14,813 bases of DNA, from contig CALBGF010000109.1 of the NCBI GenBank assembly GCA_937893635.1, forward strand, positions 1-14,813. The letters are read 5' to 3'. The position numbers were made by a program, and so were the translations under genes. This stretch comes from an uncultured Mollicutes bacterium. Its GTDB lineage: Bacteria; Bacillota_I; Bacilli_A; RFN20; CAG-826. Positions 1 through 6,105 of the stretch are shown one piece after another (the stretch's first letter is position 1; each line of letters starts with the position of its first letter). The notes below the pieces were generated by a model. It worked only from the letters and a program-made list of their open reading frames with translations. It was not told where the DNA came from and searched no databases.

Positions 1-1076
1 TAGCAATAATTATCTTTAAATCTAATTGCGTATATACTTTCTTTTGGCGCTATTTGGATGGTTGATAAGACTTTAAATGTGGTTAAAGAAATATTATAAA
101 TGTAGTTTTTAGATTCATCATTGATATAATTTGAAGTAGCAATACGTAAATAGTTATTATAAGTATATAAAGCATATTCTGAGATTAAATAGCCATCAAT
201 TATTATATGTCCCTTGTAATTAAATTCATCAGTTTTAAATATAATTAAATCTGTTTTACTTGTTTCATTATATATTGAACAAGCAATAGTTAAGTAATCT
301 GAAGTTAATTTAGTAATACCCGCTAAACCAAGAAATCCTTTTAAGTTTGTTTTTGCTTTATTATTTAAATCAATTTTAGCTAATAAAAGTAAAGAATAAG
401 CATTGTTTCCTGTTTCGTTTAAATATAAATCTTTACTTTTTAATTGATCTTTTCCTAGCATTGAATCATTAAATGTTGGATATATAAAAGTATGTGTTTC
501 ATTATTAAAAATGTTAGTGTTCATTAATATTAAATACAAATAATCGTCTTTTGTAACAGCATTAATATAAAAAGAATTATCAAATGTAATGAATCGTGAA
601 ATAATAAAATGGCTTTTGTTAATAAAATACATGGCAAAAGAAGTAAGACGATATTCAATTTTATGACCAGGAATAAGATTATAAGTTTGCTCTAATGAGC
701 CAAATACAATTATTTGATTATTAGATAATAATAGTTCTAGAGGATAAAAATTATTAAACTCAATTGATTCTATTAATTCATTAGATTCTAAACTAATAAT
801 GTTTAATTTAGTGTTAATAATACTATACATAAAATTATCATCATATTTAATAAAATCAGCATTACTAATATTTTCTATTTGAGTGTCTTTAGAATCATCA
901 TTAATGACTGGTAAAGCTAACGAAGTACTTTTTTCTTTTAATAAAAAAGTTGTAGCCTCTTTCTCATTTATTTGTTTAATATTACTGACGTTTGTTTCAT
1001 TAGGAATAATCACTAAGGTAAATAAAAATATAAATAATAATAAAATATTTCCTAAATATAAGATTTTTTCTTTCAT
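1..1076 (-). CDS. Secreted, membrane-anchored beta-propeller domain protein (3' part beyond window edge)
   Basis: An open frame without stops runs from an ATG at 1076 to the window edge, giving 358 codons of a longer protein. The product starts with a short basic stretch and a hydrophobic helix (about residues 5-24, ILYLGNILLLFIFLFTLVII), so it is a signal anchor or signal peptide with no lipobox. The rest is rich in short beta-strand motifs. Stretches such as NNFYPLELLLSNNQIIVFGS, and near the edge SEYALYTYNNYLRIATS followed by IAPKESIYAIRFKDN, match from memory the 'secreted protein containing C-terminal beta-propeller domain' family (Pfam Beta_propel, PF09826). Its molecular role is unknown. 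A GGTGAT ribosome site lies just upstream. It follows the AraC-type gene on the same strand after 46 nt with no terminator between, so read-through is possible. The C-terminal blades are not visible. Confidence 0.72.
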   Translation of the reverse strand, partial: MKEKILYLGNILLLFIFLFTLVIIPNETNVSNIKQINEKEATTFLLKEKSTSLALPVINDDSKDTQIENISNADFIKYDDNFMYSIINTKLNIISLESNELIESIEFNNFYPLELLLSNNQIIVFGSLEQTYNLIPGHKIEYRLTSFAMYFINKSHFIISRFITFDNSFYINAVTKDDYLYLILMNTNIFNNETHTFIYPTFNDSMLGKDQLKSKDLYLNETGNNAYSLLLLAKIDLNNKAKTNLKGFLGLAGITKLTSDYLTIACSIYNETSKTDLIIFKTDEFNYKGHIIIDGYLISEYALYTYNNYLRIATSNYINDESKNYIYNISLTTFKVLSTIQIAPKESIYAIRFKDNYC

Positions 1077-1094
1077 AATATCACCGGTAATATT
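1077..1094. promoter_or_regulatory. Imperfect 18-bp palindrome over the ribosome site of the beta-propeller gene
   Basis: AATAT-C-ACCGGT-A-ATATT is symmetrical except for one base pair on each side of a perfect ACCGGT core. It ends directly before the ATG at 1076 and includes the GGTGAT ribosome site, so it could be an operator or an RNA hairpin masking the start. The assignment rests on symmetry and position only. Confidence 0.3.
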
Positions 1095-1122
1095 TTGGGA
1101 TGATTATGAAAAATTAAACATA

Positions 1123-1935
1123 TTAATTCTTTAAATTGTTTCGAAATTCTTTTGGAGTTATACCAAATTTTTTCTTAAAAGTTTCACTAAAATAAGAAGA
1201 AGTTGTAAAACCAGTGGCAAAAGCAATATCTAATATCGACATATCTGTGATTTTAAGTAAGTTGCACGCTTCTTGTAGTTGGCATTCTAATTTATATTCA
1301 ATAATAGTTTTGCCGGTTTCTTTTTTAAAAGCATGCGCTAATAAGGAAGGAGAAATAGATAATCGATGAGCAATGGATTTTAAAGTTAATTGATTATAGT
1401 AGTAGTTTTCAATAATATTAATAGCATTAGCTACTAAACTAGACTTATTTTCACTTTCGACCTTTTTAAAATTAATAGAAATGTTTCTTGCAATATATTT
1501 CATAATCATATTGTAACTATTTAAAATGATATCAAAACTATAATCTTTGGTGATTTCTACTTCTTGGAATATGATTTTATAAAGCGCTAATAAACTACTA
1601 AAATCGTTATTATTTAAAGAAAAATAAATTATTTTCTTTTGGAAATCGCTTGGTAAAAAGGCTTCTAATTTATTAATCCCGATAGCGTAAAAAGTGCAAT
1701 TCTTTTTTGATACTTCACAATGTTTGGAATTAGCGTTAATAATGATGACATCGCCTTTTTTCATATCAATATTACGATTCATTGTGACAAGTTTTCCTTC
1801 GCCATCAACAATTAATAAAATTTCCAAGTTTGGATGTGAATGATAACTAGCTTTAAAATTTTCATCAATTGTGGTCTCGGATATATATAAAAGATTGTTT
1901 TCTTCTGCAATAGAAATTAAGAGCCGACGATGCAT
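1123..1935 (-). CDS. AraC/XylS-family transcriptional regulator, probable rhamnose-responsive activator
   Basis: 270 aa, the usual size for this family. Residues about 24-85 look like the AraC N-terminal cupin that binds the sugar (YHSHPNLEILLIVDGEG, then KGDVIIINANSKHCEV). Residues about 165-268 form the double helix-turn-helix DNA-binding domain: a first HTH near 181-206 (LTLKSIAHRLSISPSLLAHAFK) and a second near 231-256 (MSILDIAFATGFTTSSYFSETFKKKFG), ending in the typical GITPKEFR. It is divergent from rhaBAD across 146 bp, which suggests it senses rhamnose or rhamnulose and activates that operon, as RhaS/RhaR do in enterobacteria. The effector is inferred from position, not seen. An AAGGAAG ribosome site lies about 12 nt before the ATG, a rather long spacing; no better start is apparent. 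Confidence 0.88.
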   Translation of the reverse strand: MHRRLLISIAEENNLLYISETTIDENFKASYHSHPNLEILLIVDGEGKLVTMNRNIDMKKGDVIIINANSKHCEVSKKNCTFYAIGINKLEAFLPSDFQKKIIYFSLNNNDFSSLLALYKIIFQEVEITKDYSFDIILNSYNMIMKYIARNISINFKKVESENKSSLVANAINIIENYYYNQLTLKSIAHRLSISPSLLAHAFKKETGKTIIEYKLECQLQEACNLLKITDMSILDIAFATGFTTSSYFSETFKKKFGITPKEFRNNLKN

Positions 1936-1962
1936 AAAATATTACACTTCCTTATACAAAAT

Positions 1963-1992
1963 ATAATACACGATTGTTATATAAAATTGCAA
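1963..1992 (-). promoter_or_regulatory. Candidate promoter of the AraC-type regulator
   Basis: Minus strand: -35 TTGCAA (1987-1992), 18-bp spacer, -10 TATTAT (1963-1968, 5 of 6 consensus bases). The first AraC-type half-site (1973-1982) falls in the spacer, which would permit autorepression. Match by eye; no transcription start is known. Confidence 0.4.
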
Positions 1993-2003
1993 TATTGTTA
2001 TAT
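1973..2003. promoter_or_regulatory. Direct-repeat operator, likely AraC-type half-sites
   Basis: ATTGTTATAT occurs exactly at 1973-1982 and again at 1994-2003, a 21-bp period equal to two helical turns. AraC-family regulators typically bind direct repeats at this spacing, with the promoter-proximal half-site overlapping the -35 box. Here the second copy covers the proposed rhaB -35 (1995-2000). The repeats lie between the divergent regulator and rhaB. Binding itself is inferred. Confidence 0.55.
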
Positions 2004-2023
2004 TTAATAAAACGTTTTATGTT
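1995..2023 (+). promoter_or_regulatory. Candidate rhaBAD promoter
   Basis: Plus strand: -35 TTGTTA (1995-2000), 17-bp spacer, -10 TATGTT (2018-2023, 4 of 6). A start of transcription near 2030 would give a leader of about 50 nt. The -35 sits inside the second direct repeat, as in class II activation by AraC-type proteins, and the weak -10 suits an activated promoter. Confidence 0.42.
2007..2020. promoter_or_regulatory. Perfect 14-bp palindrome in the rhaBAD promoter
   Basis: ATAAAACGTTTTAT is fully self-complementary around a central CG. It lies between the proposed -35 and -10 and touches the -10, so a bound protein would block polymerase. The AA-N-CG-N-WW core recalls LacI/CcpA operators, but the outer TG...CA bases of the cre consensus are missing, so a CcpA site is not claimed. 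Confidence 0.35.
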
Positions 2024-2048
2024 TATTATTTATGTAGTAAAAAAAACA

Positions 2049-2067
2049 TTTGTATTTTTAATACAAA
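2049..2067 (+). promoter_or_regulatory. Inverted repeat beside the rhaB ribosome site
   Basis: TTTGTATT (2049-2056) and AATACAAA (2060-2067) are exact 8-bp arms around a TTT loop, ending 4 nt before the AAGAGG ribosome site (2071-2076). It could form a leader hairpin or be a second operator. ATACAAAA within the right arm and its flank recurs at 1954-1961, in the regulator's leader. Confidence 0.35.
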
Positions 2068-2081
2068 AGAAAGAGGATTTT

Positions 2082-3467
2082 ATGAATTACTATTTAGCAA
2101 TTGATATCGGAGCATCAAGTGGTCGACATATATTAAGTTATATGGAAAATGATAAATTAGTAATGGAAGAAATATATCGTTTTGAAAATCAAACAATTTC
2201 TAGTAATGGACATTTATGTTGGGATATTGATCATTTAGTAGATGAAGTTAAAAACGGATTAAAAAAATGTAAAGAGTTAAATAAGATTCCTTCAACAATT
2301 GGCATTGATACATGGGGTGTTGATTATGTCTTATTAGATAATGAAGATAATATTATTCGTCCAGTTTATGCATATCGTGATAATAGAACACAAGCAGTTA
2401 TTAAATTAGTGGAAGATAAAATCTCTTTAAATGAATTATATAGTATTACTGGTATTCAAAAGCAACCATTTAATACAATCTATCAATTATATGATGATTT
2501 ATTAAGTGGGAGATTAGAAAAAGCATCTAATATGCTTATGATTCCAGATTTCTTAAGTTTTTGTTTAACCGGTGTAAAAAAACAAGAATACACAAACGCA
2601 TCAACAACTTCTTTATTAGATGCTAAAAATAGAAGTTGGTCGAAAGAAATTATTAATAGACTTCAATTACCATCACATTTATTTAAAGACCTTTCCTTTG
2701 CTGGCGAAGAAGTGGGCTCATTAAAAAAAGAAATTCAAGAAGAACTTGGTTTTAATGCTAAAGTAATTCTTGTAGCCACTCATGATACAGGAAGTGCTGT
2801 ATTAGCGTATCCAAGTAGTGAAGATGAAATATATTTAAGTTCTGGGACTTGGTCTTTAATTGGTGTAGAAAATAAAGAACCAATCTTAACTACAGAAAGT
2901 AAAGAAGCAAACTTTACTAATGAAGGTGGAGCGTATAAAAACTTCCGTTATTTAAAAAATATTATGGGATCATGGATGTTACAAAATATTCGTAAAGAAT
3001 ACATGAAAATTATAAATAAAAAAGTAACATTTCCAGAAATGATAAGCTTAGCTAAAACTTCAACATTTAATGAAGTAGTGGATGTTAATGATAATATTTT
3101 CTTAGCACCAACATCTATGATTGATGCAATAAAAAGTGTATTTCCAAATAATCACTTAGAAATTCAAGATGTGCTTAGTGTAACTTATCATTCATTAGCA
3201 AATGCTTATAAAAATGCTATTAAGGAAATTGAAGATATAACTGGAAGGGTATTCCATAAACTTTATATCTTTGGTGGAGGATGTCAAGATAATTACCTAA
3301 ATGAATTAACTAAAAAATATACGGGTATTGATGTTTATGCCGGACCAATTGAGGCAACGGCAATTGGCAATATATTAGTACAATTAATTCATGATGGAGT
3401 AATTCAAAATATTAAAGAAGCAAGACAATTAGTTTATAAATCATTTATTGTTAAGGAGGTAAAATGA
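2082..3467 (+). CDS. rhaB: Rhamnulokinase (L-rhamnulose to L-rhamnulose 1-phosphate)
   Basis: 461-aa FGGY-family sugar kinase that phosphorylates L-rhamnulose with ATP, the second step of L-rhamnose breakdown. The N-terminal ATPase motif is DIGASSGRH (residues 8-16). DTWGVD (76-81) and AYRDNRT (97-103) line the sugar site, ATHDTGSAV (232-240) carries the catalytic base Asp235, matching Asp237 of E. coli RhaB, and YIFGGGCQDNYLNEL is the C-terminal nucleotide-binding loop. I chose the ATG at 2082 because it is preceded by AAGAGG at the right spacing and begins at the conserved kinase motif. An in-frame ATG at 1974 would add 36 hydrophobic residues, has no ribosome site and lies in the operator region. 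The stop overlaps the start of rhaA (ATGA), so the two are translationally coupled. Confidence 0.95.
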   Translation: MNYYLAIDIGASSGRHILSYMENDKLVMEEIYRFENQTISSNGHLCWDIDHLVDEVKNGLKKCKELNKIPSTIGIDTWGVDYVLLDNEDNIIRPVYAYRDNRTQAVIKLVEDKISLNELYSITGIQKQPFNTIYQLYDDLLSGRLEKASNMLMIPDFLSFCLTGVKKQEYTNASTTSLLDAKNRSWSKEIINRLQLPSHLFKDLSFAGEEVGSLKKEIQEELGFNAKVILVATHDTGSAVLAYPSSEDEIYLSSGTWSLIGVENKEPILTTESKEANFTNEGGAYKNFRYLKNIMGSWMLQNIRKEYMKIINKKVTFPEMISLAKTSTFNEVVDVNDNIFLAPTSMIDAIKSVFPNNHLEIQDVLSVTYHSLANAYKNAIKEIEDITGRVFHKLYIFGGGCQDNYLNELTKKYTGIDVYAGPIEATAIGNILVQLIHDGVIQNIKEARQLVYKSFIVKEVK

Positions 3468-4708
3468 TTATGAAAAAAGAAGTAGTGGAAAAGTTTAAAA
3501 GTATCGGAGTAGATGTTAACAAGGCTATGCGTACTTTAGCAAAAGTTAAAGTATCAATTCATTGTTGGCAACTTGATGATGTTCAAGGTTTTGAAAATGC
3601 TGGACCTTTAACTGGTGGTATTCAAACAACAGGTAATTATTTAGGAAAGGCACGTAATTTTGAAGAATTAACTAAAGACCTAGATAAAGCTCTTAGTTAT
3701 GTTCCAGGCTCTAAAAAAATCAATTTACACGCCATATATCGTGTAAGTGATGAAAATGTAGATCGTGCAGATTTAGAACCAAGACATTTTGATGCTTGGG
3801 TTAACTATGCTAAAGAAAGAGGATATGGTTTAGATTTTAATCCAACATGTTTCTCTAGTCCAATGGTTAAAGATAATATGACTTTATCTTCACCAGATGA
3901 AAATATCCGTAATTATTGGATTAAACACTGTATTGCATCTAGAAAAATTTCCGAATACTTTGGTAAAGAATTACATCAAAAATCATTATGTAACATTTGG
4001 ATTCCTGATGGTTTAAAAGATATTCCAGGAGATCGTATGGGTCCTCGTGCAAGACTTAAAGATTCTTTAGATAAGATTTATAGTGTTAAATGCGATCATC
4101 ATTATATGGATGATTCTGTTGAATCAAAAGTATTTGGTATTGGCATGGAGTCTTATACAACTGGATCTCATGAATTTTATATGGGTTATGCCTTAAAGAA
4201 TGATATACTATGTTTATTAGATACTGGACATTTCCATCCAACTGAAAATGTGGCTGATAAGATTCCTTCAGTGTTATTATTCTCTAAGAAATTAGCGCTC
4301 CACGTATCTAGACCAGTAAGATGGGATAGTGACCACGTCTTAAAACTTAATGATGAATTACAAGATGTCGCTAATGAATTAGTAAGATGTGATGCATTAG
4401 ATAAAACTTATATTGGCTTAGATTATTTTGATGCATCTATTAATAGAGTTGCAGCTTTAGCTCTTGGCGCAAGAAATATGCAAAAAGCATTACTAATTGC
4501 TTTATTAACACCTTGGGATGAAATGAAAAAACTTCAAGATGAAGAAAACTTTACAAAATTATTTGTTTTACAAGAACAAATGAAATTAATGCCTATTGAT
4601 GAAGTATGGAAAGAATATTGCAAAAAAGAAGGCGTTCCAAGTGATGAAGTAACTTGGTTTGAAGATGTTAAAGACTACGAAGAAAATGTTTTAAAACAAA
4701 GAGGATAA
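3464..4708 (+). CDS. rhaA: L-rhamnose isomerase
   Basis: 414 aa (412 from the second ATG), close to the E. coli enzyme. It is a Mn-dependent TIM-barrel isomerase that turns L-rhamnose into L-rhamnulose. It aligns with E. coli RhaA from memory over its whole length: HCWQ.DDV.GFE near the start (residues 33-44), GLDFNPTCFSSP, NIWIPDGLKDI, GMESYTTGSHEFYMGYA, DTGHFHPTE with metal ligand His256, HVSRPVRWDSDH with ligands Asp288 and Asp290, and LDYFDASINR. The ribosome site AAGGAGGT (3453-3460) lies 3 nt from the ATG at 3464 and 9 nt from the ATG at 3470, so the second ATG (MKKEVVEKF) may be the real start. It overlaps rhaB by 4 nt and precedes rhaD by 4 nt. Confidence 0.96.
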   Translation: MIMKKEVVEKFKSIGVDVNKAMRTLAKVKVSIHCWQLDDVQGFENAGPLTGGIQTTGNYLGKARNFEELTKDLDKALSYVPGSKKINLHAIYRVSDENVDRADLEPRHFDAWVNYAKERGYGLDFNPTCFSSPMVKDNMTLSSPDENIRNYWIKHCIASRKISEYFGKELHQKSLCNIWIPDGLKDIPGDRMGPRARLKDSLDKIYSVKCDHHYMDDSVESKVFGIGMESYTTGSHEFYMGYALKNDILCLLDTGHFHPTENVADKIPSVLLFSKKLALHVSRPVRWDSDHVLKLNDELQDVANELVRCDALDKTYIGLDYFDASINRVAALALGARNMQKALLIALLTPWDEMKKLQDEENFTKLFVLQEQMKLMPIDEVWKEYCKKEGVPSDEVTWFEDVKDYEENVLKQRG

Positions 4709-4712
4709 AAAA

Positions 4713-5504
4713 ATGAATTGTATTGAACAAGTAACAAATATTTTAGATCAACTTTATGTGCATGGCTGGGATGAAAGAAATGGTGGTAATCTTTCTTATA
4801 TCTTAACAAGCGAAGAAGTTGCATCTTTAGGACTTAAAGATGAGATAATTAGAACTTTCCATTATGATTTTGATATGACACCATTAATCGGAAAATATTT
4901 CATTATTACTGGTACAGGAAAATATTTCCGTAATTGTAAGCAATTCCCAGAAGAAAACTTAGGTATTATGAAAGTCATTGATGCTCATAACTTAGGACTT
5001 ATTTGGGGATATAGTGATGGCGGAAGACCAACTTCCGAAGCACCAACGCACTTAAATTGTCATATTGAACGTTTAAAAGTTGATAAAGAACATCGTTTAG
5101 TAATTCATTGTCATACCACTAATATCATTTGTATGACTCATGTCTGCCCATTATCTTCTTCATATTTCACTGAACAATTATGGAAAATGCAAACAGAATC
5201 AATCGTCGTTTTCCCTGAAGGCGTATCTGTACTTCCATGGATGTTATGTGGTGGAGATGAAATTGGTATGGCTACCGCTAAAGAAATGAAAGAATATCGT
5301 TCAGTTATTTGGGCACAACACGGAATATTCTGCACTGGAAAAACTCTTGATGAAGTATTTGGTTTAATCGAAACTATCGAAAAAGCTGCAGAAATTTATA
5401 TGAAAGTCTTTGATAAAAAGATTTATCAATCTATTACTAATGAACAATTAATTACATTGGCAAAAGCATTTAAAATTGATTATCGTAAAGGCATAATTGA
5501 TTAA
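4713..5504 (+). CDS. rhaD: Rhamnulose-1-phosphate aldolase (class II)
   Basis: 263 aa, slightly shorter than E. coli RhaD (274). It is a zinc-dependent class II aldolase that splits L-rhamnulose 1-phosphate into dihydroxyacetone phosphate and L-lactaldehyde. Visible active-site residues are the catalytic Glu109 in TSEAPTHL (Glu117 in E. coli) and the zinc ligands His132 and His134 in VIHCHTTN and His203 in AQHGIFCTG. ERNGGNLSY (21-29) and ITGTGKYFRN (65-74) form the phosphate-binding part. The AGAGGA ribosome site (4700-4705) is the end of the rhaA coding sequence, 4 nt upstream of this gene. It is last in the operon and is followed by an intrinsic terminator. Residue conservation excludes a fuculose-phosphate aldolase as the more likely name. 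Confidence 0.94.
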   Translation: MNCIEQVTNILDQLYVHGWDERNGGNLSYILTSEEVASLGLKDEIIRTFHYDFDMTPLIGKYFIITGTGKYFRNCKQFPEENLGIMKVIDAHNLGLIWGYSDGGRPTSEAPTHLNCHIERLKVDKEHRLVIHCHTTNIICMTHVCPLSSSYFTEQLWKMQTESIVVFPEGVSVLPWMLCGGDEIGMATAKEMKEYRSVIWAQHGIFCTGKTLDEVFGLIETIEKAAEIYMKVFDKKIYQSITNEQLITLAKAFKIDYRKGIID

Positions 5505-5520
5505 TTAAATAAATTAATGT

Positions 5521-5551
5521 AGGACCAAGCAAAAAAACTTGGTCTTTTTTT
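5521..5551 (+). terminator. Intrinsic terminator of the rhaBAD operon
   Basis: GACCAAG (5523-5529) pairs with CTTGGTC (5538-5544) around an 8-nt CAAAAAAA loop, followed by seven T (5545-5551). It lies 16 nt after the rhaD stop. The stem can extend by A-T and G-T pairs into the T tract. Confidence 0.92.
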
Positions 5552-5607
5552 ATAAAATGATAAATAATAAGAAAAAATGATGAAAATTAATTATTAAATT
5601 AGTTTTT

Positions 5608-5682
5608 AAAACTGCGAACTCGAACCCAAAACTGCGAACTGATGATAAAAAAGTGCGAATAGAGAGCAAAAAACTGCGAACT
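5608..5682 (+). repeat. Four direct repeats with a 20-21 bp period (AAAACTGCGAACT)
   Basis: CTGCGAA or GTGCGAA starts at 5612, 5632, 5653 and 5674, each preceded by an A run. Copies 1, 2 and 4 read AAAACTGCGAACT; copy 3 is AAAAGTGCGAAT. Period 20, 21 and 21 bp. The 6-8 bp between copies are unrelated. Multiple tandem binding sites at this period are found at ends of some transposons (IS21-, Tn7- and Mu-like); they could also be protein-binding iterons. Confidence 0.7.
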
Positions 5683-5948
5683 TGAAAAATAATAATGAAT
5701 GGTTAAATGGCATTAAAGGTTATTAATAAATATGAATTATATTAAGTGCTATGCAATATAGTTTTTTTACCAAAAGATATTTTATTTAAGCGATAAAGTC
5801 ATTATTATTTGTACCTGTCAGTGTTCAACCATATATAGCATCTAAATGAGAATTAGAGAGTGCTGTAGTAATGGCTATTATTGCCTTTTTCGGCTTTATT
5901 GTATTGAAAAAGGTCAAATTAAGTTAACAAATAAGTTTTATACCCATT

Positions 5949-5977
5949 TCCACTCCACTTTTACCCCACTTTTTTAT
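5949..5977 (-). repeat. Inverted partner repeats of the 5608-5682 cluster
   Basis: CCACT occurs at 5950, 5955 and 5966, twice followed by a T run. CACTTTTTTAT (5967-5977) is the exact reverse complement of ATAAAAAAGTG in copy 3 of the left cluster (5645-5655). The two clusters thus face each other across about 300 bp, as ends of a mobile element would. With A/T runs in the match, part of the similarity may be chance. Confidence 0.4.
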
Positions 5978-6105
5978 TCGAAGAATTATTCAACAAACTC
6001 GACCTAAAATATAATAATTAATAGTTAAAATTAATTAAAAGACAATAATAAAATGGATTATTTGGTGTATTATGCAAATTTCTCACTAAAAATTAAAATA
6101 AAATT

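Larger units (their letters stand above)
5552..6105. other. Gene-poor spacer with repeats, probable mobile-element remnant
   Basis: No convincing gene is seen on either strand in this 554-bp stretch. It holds the 20-21 bp period repeats (5608-5682), a related inverted cluster (5949-5977), a hairpin with CCTTTTTC/GAAAAAGG arms (5884-5891 and 5906-5913), and a very short hydrophobic frame at 5871-5927. No clear terminator for the converging flavodiiron gene is visible. The repeats at both ends around non-coding sequence suggest a decayed or internally deleted insertion element; no transposase fragment can be recognised. Confidence 0.4.

Noticed and set aside
883..1134. Plus-strand open frame of 83 codons
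   Set aside because: It lies antisense to the start of the beta-propeller gene, which has family-like sequence, a ribosome site and a signal anchor. The plus-strand product resembles nothing.
2006..2021. Canonical CcpA cre site
   Set aside because: Only the central AA-N-CG-N-WW core fits. The outer T-G and C-A positions do not match the consensus.
1974..2081. Longer N-terminus for rhamnulokinase starting at 1974
   Set aside because: The extra 36 residues are hydrophobic and unlike any kinase, there is no ribosome site, and the DNA is occupied by the proposed operator and promoter. The ATG at 2082 has AAGAGG and starts at the conserved motif.
3465..3467. Alternative genetic code with TGA as Trp
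   Set aside because: The kinase ends naturally at this TGA in an ATGA overlap with rhaA, and all conserved Trp residues in the enzymes use TGG. The TGA at 5848 lies in non-coding DNA and does not prove recoding.
5608..5682. CRISPR-like array
   Set aside because: The repeated unit is only about 13 bp with 6-8 bp between copies, and no cas gene is present. CRISPR repeats and spacers are each much longer.
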